From Brevundimonas mediterranea (lineage in GTDB: Bacteria > Pseudomonadota > Alphaproteobacteria > Caulobacterales > Caulobacteraceae): DNA of 64,000 nt. Positions 51,294 through 60,660 of the stretch are shown here, piece after piece. Made by a program: the position numbers and the translations under genes. Within the stretch, counting starts at the first letter, position 1. Each line of letters starts with the position of its first letter. Location of the stretch: positions 1,116,001-1,180,000 of the forward strand of contig NZ_JACIDA010000001.1 in the NCBI RefSeq assembly GCF_014196125.1, given 5' to 3'. The notes under the pieces are model-generated. The model did no database searches and had not been told where the DNA came from. It saw only the letters and a program-made list of their open reading frames with translations.

Positions 51294-51923
51294 CTAGATG
51301 CAGAGAGACCCACGCTGGATGGCGACGATGACGGCGCGCGTCCGGTCCGTGACATCCAGTTTAGAGAAGATCCGCTTCATGTCCGCCTTCACCGTATCCA
51401 CGGAGACGTTCAGACGACGCGCGATCTCCTTGTTTGCCCGTCCTTCGGATATGTCCTTCAAAATGGCGATCTCTCGCTCGGTCAGGCGGTCGCCGGCCGA
51501 GTAGAGCGCGATCTGCTGCGCCACTTCGGGGGCGATGACGCGGCGTCCCGCCACCACGTCCCGCACCGTCGTTAGAAGATCGCGCCGGATGCAGTTCTTC
51601 AACAGATAGCCGCTCGCGCCCGCCTGCAGCGCCTGAACGGCCAGGGCGTCGCCGGGATAGGTCGTCAGCACGACGATGGCCGCCTGCGGATCGAGGGCGC
51701 GGATGTGCCTTATGGCCTCCAGACCCGTGAGCTCGGGCATCTGGATGTCCATCAGGGTGAGGTCCGGTCTCAGCCGCTCGAACAGGTCGATGGCTTCGCG
51801 CCCGTCGCGCGCCTCCCCGACAACCGACATGTCGGACTGCCGCCCCAACAGGCCCACAATGCCTTCACGCATCATGGGATGATCGTCGGCGACCAGAATA
51901 CGGATATGGGAGGGCTCAGTCAT
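51294..51923 (-). CDS. NarL/FixJ family response regulator
   Basis: A 209-residue two-domain regulator. The receiver domain has the acidic pocket VADDH, the phospho-acceptor Asp59 in LTLMDIQMP, and the Thr in VVLTTYPGD. The LuxR-type helix-turn-helix reads LTEREIAILKDISEGRANKE and continues IARRLNVSVDTVKADM. It overlaps the histidine kinase gene by 8 bases, so they form a cognate pair. It is the best candidate to bind the TACCC-N4-GGGTA palindromes nearby. Confidence 0.95.
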   Translation of the reverse strand: MTEPSHIRILVADDHPMMREGIVGLLGRQSDMSVVGEARDGREAIDLFERLRPDLTLMDIQMPELTGLEAIRHIRALDPQAAIVVLTTYPGDALAVQALQAGASGYLLKNCIRRDLLTTVRDVVAGRRVIAPEVAQQIALYSAGDRLTEREIAILKDISEGRANKEIARRLNVSVDTVKADMKRIFSKLDVTDRTRAVIVAIQRGSLCI

Positions 51924-54900
51924 GAGGGGTCCGCAGCCAGAGCGGGAAAGCTTTCAGAAGCCGTGCGAAATAGGCCCCGCGCACGCGTATTCGCACCGTG
52001 ACCGTCGTCCCGCCGTCGGCCCCGGCTTCGACCGCCAGCCGAGCCCCGATGGTCCGCGCCCGCTCGCGCATGCCGCTGAGACCAAAATGGCCGGCGCGGC
52101 CATGGCTCAGGACATCGGCCGGGATCCCCACGCCGTCGTCAGCGACAGCCACGATCAACTCGGACCGCGCGTAACCCACCTCCACTCGAATTTCCGAAGC
52201 CTGGGCGTGGCGGTGGGCGTTGAACAGGGCTTCGCTCACGATCTGAAGGATCTCGTCGCAGACGATGGGATTCAGAGGATAGGGCGCGCCTTCCGTCACG
52301 ATTGTGATCGGCCCCTGATGGGTGGCGTTGCGGAAATCCACGAGCTTGCGAAGCGCCGTGTCCAGATCGCCTTCGGTCCGCACCAGTCGCAGGTTCTGCA
52401 CCCGCTCGCGCGCCTCGCCCACGATTTCGTCGGCGTCGTCCAGCGCCGTCTCCAGGGCGGTTCGCACCGGCGCCTGGCGCGGGAAGTCCTCGACGAGCAC
52501 CTGCAACCGCAGGATCAGACCCTGAACCCCCTGCAGCAGCGTGTCGTGAAGCTCGCGGGCGATGCGTTCGCGTTCCGCCAGCCGTTCGGTCATCTTCGAA
52601 CGGATACGGCCGGCCACGACCCTCATCCGCAGATTGACCACCACCCAGAACAGGCCGGCGAGCCCAAGTCCACAGAGGGCGTAGAACATCCAGGTCTGGG
52701 TGAAGGTGTTGGGAATCTCCACCTCGACGCCCGCGCCGACCGTGTTCCAGACGCCGTCTTCGTTGGCGGCGATGACCTGAAAGCGATGCTTGCCCGGCCC
52801 CAGGTTCGTATAGATGGCCTCGCGCCGAGTACCGGCCTCGACCCAGGTCCTGTCAACACCTTCCAGCCGGTAACGAAAACGAACGAGCCGGGGCATGCGA
52901 AGGCTCAGGGCCGAATAGTTTATGGTCAGATTCCGCGTGCCCTCGGGCAGCACGACCGGCTTGCTGGCGTCATAGGACACGCCTCTGGCCGTCACATTGC
53001 GGATGACCACCGGCGGGGCCAGCCGGTTCATCGTCAACCCCTGAGGCTCGACCTGCATCAGGCCGCCGGTCGTGATGAACCAGAAGCGTCCGTCGCCCCC
53101 CAGCGCCGCTGTCAGGCCGTCAATCAACCGACGCCCCCCTTGCAGACCCGGCAGCCCGCGCCGGGCGACATGCGGAATCGACAGGCCCGGCAGATCGAAC
53201 GCCCTGTCCAGATCCGCTGCGGACAGCCGCACCAGACCGGCGCGCGACATGATCCAGACGACGCCGTTCGTCCCCCACGAAATCGAGGACACATAGTTCA
53301 GCCAGGGATGATCACGGACATTCAGGCGCTGGATCTGTCCCGGACGAATGCGCGCCAGCCCCTTGGTCCCCGCCACGATCAGGCCGCTCGGTCCATCCTG
53401 CACCGAGTTGATGAACGGCCCCACGCCCAGGGCGGCGTTACTCAGGACCTGGGGCCGCAGCCCGTCGAACTTCACTAGGTAGCGGCGGTCCATAAGGATG
53501 ATGGGGTCGCCCCGACGATCCATAACGATGCTCCAGGGCAGGTCTTTTCCCACCGGCAGCCGATCCGTCATGTCGCGCCATTGATCGTCCTCCCAGACCT
53601 TGAGGGTACGCGACGAGTCGATGCGCCAGAGCCTTCCCTCCCGGTCCTCGCCGCAGCTCACGGTTTCCAATTCGACCGGCACGGACATGCCGTATCGGCC
53701 ATCCACGACCCTGCGCAGCCGATCACGCGTCGATACCCAGACCGCCCCGTTTCGCCCTGAGCAAAGCCCCTCGAAATCCGCCGCGCCCAGGGGTTCGGGC
53801 GCGCGCCCCGGGCGGATGATGGAGACCCCGTTCTCGTAGGTGACATAGACCCGCCCCAGATCGTCGACCATCATCCTATAGCCGGCGGGCGAAGACGGGA
53901 TCTCGGCCTCCCTGACCAGGCCCGTGGACACGAAACTGTCCAGACTTCCGGCCGCGACCCAGACCGTGCCCTCCCGGTCCACCATGACGTCCGATGCGCT
54001 GTCGCTGCCCAGCCCGTCCGCCGCCCGGTATCGGCTGAGCGTTCCCGATCGGTCCGGCGACTGGATGCGGAAAATTCCGTCTCCACGCGTCGCGCCCCAC
54101 AGGCTGCCGTCGGGCGCGAAACGGATACGGGCGCGGCCTATGCCGGAAACGGCGTAGGCGGGTTCTGCGCGCGTCTCCTTTGCGCCGTCCAGATAGTCCG
54201 GCAGACGTCGCACCCCGCTGCGGTCCGCCAACCAGACCCTGCCGTTTGAATCTTCGGCCAGACCAGCCCCCGCCACCACGGCTGCAGACGTTTCGACGAA
54301 GCGTTTGGCGCCCCTTGGAAGCACGAGGATCCGGTCCATCATGGCGACCCAGAGCGCGCCGTCCCTGGTCACCAAAAGATCGAACACCCACCCCTCAGGC
54401 AGGCCCCACGACGGGTCGAGTTCAGACCAGCGTCCGTTGACGTAGCGTTGCAACGGCCCGTCCAGCCGGGCCGTCGCCGCCCAGATCACGCCGTCATGAT
54501 CCTCTGCCAGATTGGTGACCTGGATGGGCGGGTCGGGCATATGGGTGTCGACAAGCTCGCCGTCGCGCAGCGTCCAGACCCCGCCGAACTCGCCCAAGCC
54601 GACCCAGACTGCGCCTGACCGGGTCGTCAGCAGCGACCGGATGGCTGCCGCGGCGTCCGGGTTCTGGCGGCTGGTGAAGGAGTCGAACCCCACGCCGTCA
54701 AATCGGCTGAGGCCGTCTGCGGAGACGATCCAGAGAAACCCGTCCGGCGCCTGGCTGACGGCGATCGCCAGCGAAGGCCCGCCCTCCATCACATCCCATC
54801 GCGAATGGTGGAACTGCGAGATCGACAGCGGCTCGCCGTCAGCGCGCGCCGCACCCGACACCGCTAGGACCGCCATCAAAGCGAGCAGGAGCGCCTTCAT
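51916..54900 (-). CDS. Beta-propeller sensor histidine kinase (NarX-type transmitter)
   Basis: A 994-residue sensor. A signal peptide (MKALLLALMAVLAVSGAARA) is followed by a large periplasmic region of repeated propeller blades (phrases such as SQAPDGFLWIVSADGLSRFD, GAVWVGLGEFGGVW, GTVWVAAGSLDSFV; about residues 25-640). A Y_Y_Y domain follows (about 660-725, LTINYSALSLRMPR), then one membrane helix near 735-757. The transmitter has His785 in RELHDTLLQGVQGLILRL and the ATPase region VADDGVGIP with GHFGLSGMRERA. It senses an unknown periplasmic signal and phosphorylates the coupled NarL-type regulator. Confidence 0.95.
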   Translation of the reverse strand: MKALLLALMAVLAVSGAARADGEPLSISQFHHSRWDVMEGGPSLAIAVSQAPDGFLWIVSADGLSRFDGVGFDSFTSRQNPDAAAAIRSLLTTRSGAVWVGLGEFGGVWTLRDGELVDTHMPDPPIQVTNLAEDHDGVIWAATARLDGPLQRYVNGRWSELDPSWGLPEGWVFDLLVTRDGALWVAMMDRILVLPRGAKRFVETSAAVVAGAGLAEDSNGRVWLADRSGVRRLPDYLDGAKETRAEPAYAVSGIGRARIRFAPDGSLWGATRGDGIFRIQSPDRSGTLSRYRAADGLGSDSASDVMVDREGTVWVAAGSLDSFVSTGLVREAEIPSSPAGYRMMVDDLGRVYVTYENGVSIIRPGRAPEPLGAADFEGLCSGRNGAVWVSTRDRLRRVVDGRYGMSVPVELETVSCGEDREGRLWRIDSSRTLKVWEDDQWRDMTDRLPVGKDLPWSIVMDRRGDPIILMDRRYLVKFDGLRPQVLSNAALGVGPFINSVQDGPSGLIVAGTKGLARIRPGQIQRLNVRDHPWLNYVSSISWGTNGVVWIMSRAGLVRLSAADLDRAFDLPGLSIPHVARRGLPGLQGGRRLIDGLTAALGGDGRFWFITTGGLMQVEPQGLTMNRLAPPVVIRNVTARGVSYDASKPVVLPEGTRNLTINYSALSLRMPRLVRFRYRLEGVDRTWVEAGTRREAIYTNLGPGKHRFQVIAANEDGVWNTVGAGVEVEIPNTFTQTWMFYALCGLGLAGLFWVVVNLRMRVVAGRIRSKMTERLAERERIARELHDTLLQGVQGLILRLQVLVEDFPRQAPVRTALETALDDADEIVGEARERVQNLRLVRTEGDLDTALRKLVDFRNATHQGPITIVTEGAPYPLNPIVCDEILQIVSEALFNAHRHAQASEIRVEVGYARSELIVAVADDGVGIPADVLSHGRAGHFGLSGMRERARTIGARLAVEAGADGGTTVTVRIRVRGAYFARLLKAFPLWLRTPHD

Positions 54901-55036
54901 GAAATCTCCCGGCCCATCGCCAAGACGGGCGCCTCCGCCGAGCCTCCGATTTGCGTGTCACGCCTCAAAAATCGCAAACGAGGTACGGCCTGCGGCATCC
55001 GTACACAGGAGTACTTGCAGACAAACAAATACGACA

Positions 55037-55050
55037 TACCCATTCGGGTA
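55037..55050. promoter_or_regulatory. TACCC-N4-GGGTA palindrome before the propeller kinase operon
   Basis: TACCCATTCGGGTA lies 137 bases upstream of the propeller kinase start, in the 263-base spacer between the two sensor genes. An almost identical palindrome precedes the 1705-residue sensor gene at 60501. Confidence 0.55.
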
Positions 55051-55163
55051 AGATTGGTTGGCAGTCGCGCGGTATTATCGAAGCCCTAACGCACTCGCGC
55101 ATCGGAACCAGGCGTCGCTTAAGCCGCCCGATCATCCCGCGAGTTGCCGATCTCCTCTCGCCG

Positions 55164-58100
55164 TCAGTTCGGGCGCAAGGGGAGCGTGAACCACAGCTCG
55201 GTTCCCCGCTCGCGTTGTACGGCCCCGATCTGACCGCCGTGAGACTGGATGATCGAGCGACAGATCGCCAACCCCATTCCCATGCCCTTTTCCTTGGTCG
55301 TGAACATGGCCCCGAAAATCCGTTCGGCGTCGCCCTGGGGCAGTCCCTTGCCGGCGTCCCCCACGGAAATCTTCACGTACCCGTCTTCGAGCGCCGATCC
55401 GACTGTCAGCCGTCGTTCGGAGATCGGCGTCGCCTCCATGGCGTCGATGGCATTGGTGATCAGGTTCAGGACGACCTGCTGCAACTGGATCGGGTCGCCG
55501 TGGACCGTATGCTGTGCGCAGTGCAGACGCGCCTCGACCACCACCTTGTTCGCCTCGACGTCCCCGGCCGTGATGCGCAACACGTCCTCGACGATCTGGT
55601 AGATGGACAGGGACGTCAGGGCCGGCGGAGTCTGTTTGGCCAGGGACCGCAGCGAGCTGACGATGCCTGCGGCCCGGTTCGCGGCGACTTCCAGCTCGTG
55701 AAAGGTCTCCAATGCTTCGCCGACGTCCGGCGCGCTTCGCTGCAACCAGCGCACGCCTGCACTGGACAGGGCCAGTATGCTGGCCAGCGGCTGGTTGATT
55801 TCGTGGCTGATGGAGGCGGCGAGTTCCCCCATGACGGTCAGGTGCGAGGTTTGGGCCAGTTCGACCCGCGCCTTTCGAAGCGCGAATTCGATATCGGTGC
55901 GGTTGACGTTTTCCGTCAGCAATTCCGAATACAGCCGCGCCATCTCGATCGACACCGCCGCCTGAGACGCCAGGATCTGCGTCATCGTCGTGCGCTCGGG
56001 CGTGAATACGCCTGGGGCCAGGTGGTTCTCCAGATAGATCATGCCGATCAGGGCCCCCCGGCTGAGCAGCGGCAAGGCGAGGACAGAGCGGGCCGTCGTC
56101 TCCATGGGGGTGCGAACCTGACGCCTCCACTCCAGCCTGGCGTCGTCGATGACCTTGGGCTTCCAGGTCCGCATCACCTCGTTCAGGATGGCGGCGGGGA
56201 CCTGGCGGTTCGTCGGGGTCGTCGTCGCCGTCGTCATCACCACGTCGCCCTCGACCACCCTGCCCTCGGCCTGGACCACGGGGTCCGGCCCTCTTAGCAG
56301 CACCAGGACGCCGTGGTCCGCCCCGGCGTGGATGATGATGTTCGACATCAGGGTCTCGATCACGCGGTCCAGCGGGATCTCTTCCGACAGGGTCTGGGAG
56401 ACGCGTGTGATGACGTCGAGATCAAGGATGGCGTGGCCAGGTCCATCGGCGTCTCTTTCGGTTCGGGACTGTCCTGCGAGACGGGGGTGGATCTGCGCCA
56501 GCCGCCTCGCCTTGCCCGCCGCGCCCCACCGGACATAGGCGTCATGGGCGGCGTTCAGTTGATGCTGCGCCGCCGCCGCAAACCCCAGGGCTTCGTAACA
56601 GCCGGCCGCCCGTTCGCGCGCGATAGCCTCTTCATGGACGAACCCGGCCGCGACCGCCGCGACGATCGACTCGTCGAACCGCCGCAGGGCGAGAAGCGAA
56701 TCGCCCTCCAGATAGGCGATCTGAGCCTCGACAAGGCGCTGCTTGTTGGTGAAGGTCAGCGGATTGAGCGCCGCCCAGGTCGCCAGTCGATCCAGAAGCG
56801 GGCGCACCCGAGCCACGACGGCGGAAGCGTTCGACGCATCGGCGGCGGCGGTCTCGGCCAGGGCCTTGAACAGGACGCAGTAGGCCGAGTCGATGTGGGC
56901 CGGCACCGTCCAGAGCAGGGCCTCCGCCTCGCCCAGGCTGATGCAGGCGTCGGCGTAGTCCCCGGCGAAATAGGCGCCCATGCCCTCGTAAAGCCGAGCC
57001 CAGAACTGCGACGCATAGGAAACGATCTGGGGTTCGGCGCCGACGATCGGGGTTCGAACCGGATCAACCTGTAGGTCGCGGACCAAACGCCTCTGGGCGC
57101 CGATCAGATGTTCGATGTCCGAATACCCCACCTGACGCGTCAGGGCGATCGCCTCGTCGGCCTCCTCGACGATGATCGACAGGTGTTCGCCCGACACGAT
57201 CAGGTCCGAGACCAGGTGGTTCCGCGCGTAACAGGTCATGCCGACGTCGCCGGCGGAGCGGCCTGCGGCGATCGCGCTGCGGATATGACCCAGGGTGTCG
57301 GACAGGGGCTCGACCCAGGGGCTGAGTTGATCGACCGCCACCAGGGTTGCGGTCAGTTGCCCGGCGTAGCCATGGCGTCGAACCAGCCCGAGCGCGGCCT
57401 GACCATAGGCGAAACCCTCGTGATAGGCGTCATAGCGATGGGCGATCATGACCCCGAACCAGGCCAACCCATAGGCGGAATCCGGCGTCCGCCCATGTTT
57501 GAAGGTCAGTTCCACCATCTTCGCGACATGTAGGAATCGCATTTCGTCCTCGACGAACATCGAACTGATGAGCGTCGACAGCAGGGACATGGCCATCCGC
57601 ATCGATGGATCTTCCATCGTCGGCAGACCCGACACGTCTTCGAGCCGGCGGCCGCCCATGGCCGACCGGATGGGCCCCAGGGCTGTGTCGTAATCTGCGG
57701 GAACGGGCCGCCGCTCCAGGACGACGCCCAACAGGTTCAGCCCCTCAAGGGCCGCCTCGATGGCCTTCACATAATCGGACCGCACGGTCAGGACCATGGC
57801 CTTCAGGCGATGAACGGCGGCCGTATCCAGGGGCCGCCCCGCCCGCAGCAGCAGGGCGTCGATATTGGCCTCCGCCTCGTCGATCATGGCCCCGGCGATC
57901 AGGCATTCGCACTGCAACAGGTGCAGATCGAACATCAGTTCATAGTGTCGGGTCCACCACGCCGGAAGGACCAGGGCCCGGGCGGACTCCAGCAGTTGAA
58001 GCGCACGGACGACGGCTGCGGCCGTCCTGGCGCCCCGGGCCGCCGCCAGCAGGGCGATCACGAACGGGACCCGGTCGCTGGCCGGAACGTCGTCGCCCAC

Positions 58101-60281
58101 GCGTTCGATCTGGGTGGCGATCTCGAACGCGCCTTCGCTCGTGGTCGAGGCGTTCATTTCGATCATCAGCCGCGCGATCTGGGCGTGCAGCAGACGTCTT
58201 TCGGATAGCGGCGTCAGGGCGTAGGCGGCCTCCAGAACGCGATCATGCGAGATCACGTAACGGGCCGGATGGACAAGCACGAGCCCGGCGTCGATCAGCG
58301 GCTGTATCCGGCGGCGCACCTCGGCCGCATCGCTACCGGCCAGCCGTTCGACAGTCTGCTTGTCCGCCTGTCGCCCGATGCAGGCCAAAAGCCTGAGCAT
58401 GTCTCGCTGTTCGGCCGGCAGCTGTTCGAAATGCTCGCCCAGGAATTCCAGCACGTCTTCGGCATGGCTGTAGGCGGCCACATCCGCATCGTTCCAGGCC
58501 CATATCCCGCGCTCGATGTCATAGGCGATGACATGATCGTCGAAGAACCGGCCCAACAGTTGATCCACGAAGAACGGATTCCCCGCCGTACGCTCATGGA
58601 TCATCTCCGCCAGGTTGAAGACGGACTCGGAGTCTCGTCCCAGGGCGGCCGCGACCAGGTCCGTGAGCGTGGCCTGGCTCAAGGGCCCCAGATGGATTTC
58701 CGTCAGTCGCGCCACCCCCTCACGGGCGAGGGGAATGACGCCGCCCGGCGCGGCCAGACGGTCGGCCTCGTCGTCGCGATAGGCCCCGATCAACAGCATA
58801 TGCGCGGGCGGGGCCGCGACCGCCGCCTTCAACACTTCCAGAGAGTCTTCATCGGCCCATTGCAGATCGTCGAGAAACAGCACCAGGGGCGCATCTTCGC
58901 TGGCGAAGGCCGACAAGGCCGCCAGGATGACCTGCACGATCCGTTCTCTGGCTGCGGCCGGGGGCAAGTCCGACAAGGCCGCAGACTTGCCGAGAATGAT
59001 CTTGGCGTCAGGAACAAGATCGACGATCAGCTGGCCGTGCCCGGCGACGGCCTTGAGAATGCGTGTACGGGTTTCGTTCAATACGGCGGCGCTGCTGACC
59101 AGAAGCTGAGCGACCAGAGCGCCGAGGACGGACCGCATCAGGGCGAACGGCGCCTGCTCCTGCAAGGCGTCGGCCTTGCCGGTCAGCATGTTCAGACTGT
59201 CCTGGCCCGAAAACTGCGGAAGCCGCTCGACCAGACAGGATTTTCCGGCGCCCCCTGCCCCCGCCAGCAGAACCATCTCGAACGCGCCATCGGCTTGAAC
59301 GCGCCGCCAGGCCTCCACCAAGGCCGCAGCCTCGTCGCCGCGTCCGAAAAGCCGCCGCGCGGCGCCGCGGGCGCGGTAGGCCGGACGGGCGTCGACGGCC
59401 GTGAATACGCCAGAGGACAGCCACGCCGTCAGCGTCCGCTGCAGGTCCGAGCACAGACTGTCCGCGCTGCGATGTCGATCTGCGGGATCTTTCGCCATCA
59501 GCTTGAGAATAACGGCGTCCAACGCCGCCGGAACGCCCGACCGATGCCGGCTGGGCGGCGCTGGCTCGATCGCCAGGTGGGCATGCAGCCACTCGGCGCG
59601 CGTGCGCGCCTCGAACGGCGGCCTGCCGGTGAGCAGTTCGTACAGGCTGACGCCCAGCGAATAGAGGTCGGAGCGTTCGTCACTGTACGGCCGGGTCCGC
59701 CGTGCCTGTTCCGGCGCAGCGTACAGGATGTCCGCATCATCGAGAGCATGGGCGAAGGCGACCGGAAAGCTGGATTTCCGGTCCTGCGCGACGGCCCGAA
59801 TAAAGCCCGTCAAGGTCACCGCCCCCGCCTCATCTTCCAGCAAGGCGGACGGCCTTATGGCGCGATGCAGGATCCCTGCGCCGTGAACATGGGCCAAGGC
59901 CTCTGCAGCGGCCGCAGCCGTCTTCAGGAACTGGGACACGGACTCAGGCTTGTTGTCGCGAACCGGTGCGACGGCGCGGCCCGGGTTTCTGGCCAGGACC
60001 AGCAGCAGTTCATCGTCGCTGCGCAACAGGGCTGCGGGTGAATCCACCCATTGCGACGACAGCCGCATCGTCGTCTCATAAAAGGTCTGCAGGCCCTGGA
60101 CCGCTTCCGCAGAGGCGACGGGCGCGCTCATCAGCCGCCAGCCCGTTCCGTCCGCCTCTTTCAGCTCATGCCAGACGACGCCCCGGTCTTCGGACAGTCG
60201 ACGCCGAACGGCAGACTCGATCCAACCCCAGTCCTTTGTCGGATCGACACTGGCGATCACCTTTCGGCTCAGGACATGCAT
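55164..60281 (-). CDS. Pseudokinase-AAA-GAF-histidine kinase giant sensor
   Basis: ATG at 60281 (MHVLSRKVIAS) gives 1705 residues. A Ser/Thr kinase fold covers about residues 1-290 (DLYSLGVSLYELLTGRPPF), but the catalytic loop reads HRAIRPSALL at 139-148 and the DFG site reads TGF at 158-160, so key Asp residues are missing. An AAA-16/STAND ATPase follows with Walker A GAGGAGKS (341-348) and Walker B LVLFLDD (466-472), then a long helical-repeat region, a GAF domain (about 1260-1450) and a histidine kinase with SHEINQPLAS (His1493) and HATPase motifs to GMGMGLAICRS. No receiver domain is attached. It probably feeds a separate response regulator. Confidence 0.93.
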   Translation of the reverse strand: MHVLSRKVIASVDPTKDWGWIESAVRRRLSEDRGVVWHELKEADGTGWRLMSAPVASAEAVQGLQTFYETTMRLSSQWVDSPAALLRSDDELLLVLARNPGRAVAPVRDNKPESVSQFLKTAAAAAEALAHVHGAGILHRAIRPSALLEDEAGAVTLTGFIRAVAQDRKSSFPVAFAHALDDADILYAAPEQARRTRPYSDERSDLYSLGVSLYELLTGRPPFEARTRAEWLHAHLAIEPAPPSRHRSGVPAALDAVILKLMAKDPADRHRSADSLCSDLQRTLTAWLSSGVFTAVDARPAYRARGAARRLFGRGDEAAALVEAWRRVQADGAFEMVLLAGAGGAGKSCLVERLPQFSGQDSLNMLTGKADALQEQAPFALMRSVLGALVAQLLVSSAAVLNETRTRILKAVAGHGQLIVDLVPDAKIILGKSAALSDLPPAAARERIVQVILAALSAFASEDAPLVLFLDDLQWADEDSLEVLKAAVAAPPAHMLLIGAYRDDEADRLAAPGGVIPLAREGVARLTEIHLGPLSQATLTDLVAAALGRDSESVFNLAEMIHERTAGNPFFVDQLLGRFFDDHVIAYDIERGIWAWNDADVAAYSHAEDVLEFLGEHFEQLPAEQRDMLRLLACIGRQADKQTVERLAGSDAAEVRRRIQPLIDAGLVLVHPARYVISHDRVLEAAYALTPLSERRLLHAQIARLMIEMNASTTSEGAFEIATQIERVGDDVPASDRVPFVIALLAAARGARTAAAVVRALQLLESARALVLPAWWTRHYELMFDLHLLQCECLIAGAMIDEAEANIDALLLRAGRPLDTAAVHRLKAMVLTVRSDYVKAIEAALEGLNLLGVVLERRPVPADYDTALGPIRSAMGGRRLEDVSGLPTMEDPSMRMAMSLLSTLISSMFVEDEMRFLHVAKMVELTFKHGRTPDSAYGLAWFGVMIAHRYDAYHEGFAYGQAALGLVRRHGYAGQLTATLVAVDQLSPWVEPLSDTLGHIRSAIAAGRSAGDVGMTCYARNHLVSDLIVSGEHLSIIVEEADEAIALTRQVGYSDIEHLIGAQRRLVRDLQVDPVRTPIVGAEPQIVSYASQFWARLYEGMGAYFAGDYADACISLGEAEALLWTVPAHIDSAYCVLFKALAETAAADASNASAVVARVRPLLDRLATWAALNPLTFTNKQRLVEAQIAYLEGDSLLALRRFDESIVAAVAAGFVHEEAIARERAAGCYEALGFAAAAQHQLNAAHDAYVRWGAAGKARRLAQIHPRLAGQSRTERDADGPGHAILDLDVITRVSQTLSEEIPLDRVIETLMSNIIIHAGADHGVLVLLRGPDPVVQAEGRVVEGDVVMTTATTTPTNRQVPAAILNEVMRTWKPKVIDDARLEWRRQVRTPMETTARSVLALPLLSRGALIGMIYLENHLAPGVFTPERTTMTQILASQAAVSIEMARLYSELLTENVNRTDIEFALRKARVELAQTSHLTVMGELAASISHEINQPLASILALSSAGVRWLQRSAPDVGEALETFHELEVAANRAAGIVSSLRSLAKQTPPALTSLSIYQIVEDVLRITAGDVEANKVVVEARLHCAQHTVHGDPIQLQQVVLNLITNAIDAMEATPISERRLTVGSALEDGYVKISVGDAGKGLPQGDAERIFGAMFTTKEKGMGMGLAICRSIIQSHGGQIGAVQRERGTELWFTLPLRPN

Positions 60282-60500
60282 GGCGGATGACCTCTGTCGC
60301 AGACATGCGCCAGCGCATGACAATCGTCTTTGTGCGGGCCTTGCGCAGGCGCTCCAGCAAGCCATCCGCTGTGCGCACGCGGGGTTCTCAGTTCAACTCG
60401 ATCATTTGGCGTCCATTGCACCGAATACGCAATCTCGCCCCAAGGCGGCGACTATTGCACCACGCCCCGATATCTCAACCTCATGCGGAGGCATGGGAAA

Positions 60501-60514
60501 TACCCTATCGGGTA
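60501..60514. promoter_or_regulatory. TACCC-N4-GGGTA palindrome before the giant sensor
   Basis: TACCCTATCGGGTA shares both arms and 12 of 14 bases with the site at 55037. A purine run (GGAGGAG) follows within 10 bases. Its distance from the start codon fits an activator or repressor site of a promoter located around 60300-60480. Confidence 0.55.
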
Positions 60515-60615
60515 GCTGGAGGAGCTCAAGCGGCTATGGCTGCCTTAGCGCGCCGTAGCTGAGCCTGGCGAAGAAGCGACGTGGTGGACAACACCCTCCT
60601 TTCACAACCGAAAAA

Positions 60616-60643
60616 GGCCGCCCCGCATATCTGCGGGGCGGCC
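60616..60643 (-). terminator. Intrinsic terminator of the alpha/beta hydrolase gene
   Basis: A perfect 12-base stem (GGCCGCCCCGCA and its complement) with a 4-base loop; on the minus strand it is followed by TTTTT. It lies 18 bases past the hydrolase stop. Confidence 0.9.
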
Positions 60644-60660
60644 TCTTCATGTCCGGTCGA

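Larger units (their letters stand above)
60282..60660. other. Regulatory spacer between giant sensor and hydrolase
   Basis: No gene is supported in these 379 bases. They contain the TACCC-N4-GGGTA palindrome at 60501, which is 220 bases before the sensor start, and the terminator of the converging hydrolase gene at 60616. Confidence 0.6.

Noticed and set aside
58245..60041. A 598-residue open frame on the plus strand
   Set aside because: It is antisense to the giant sensor kinase, whose plus-side frames stay open only because of third-position GC bias. No family is recognisable.
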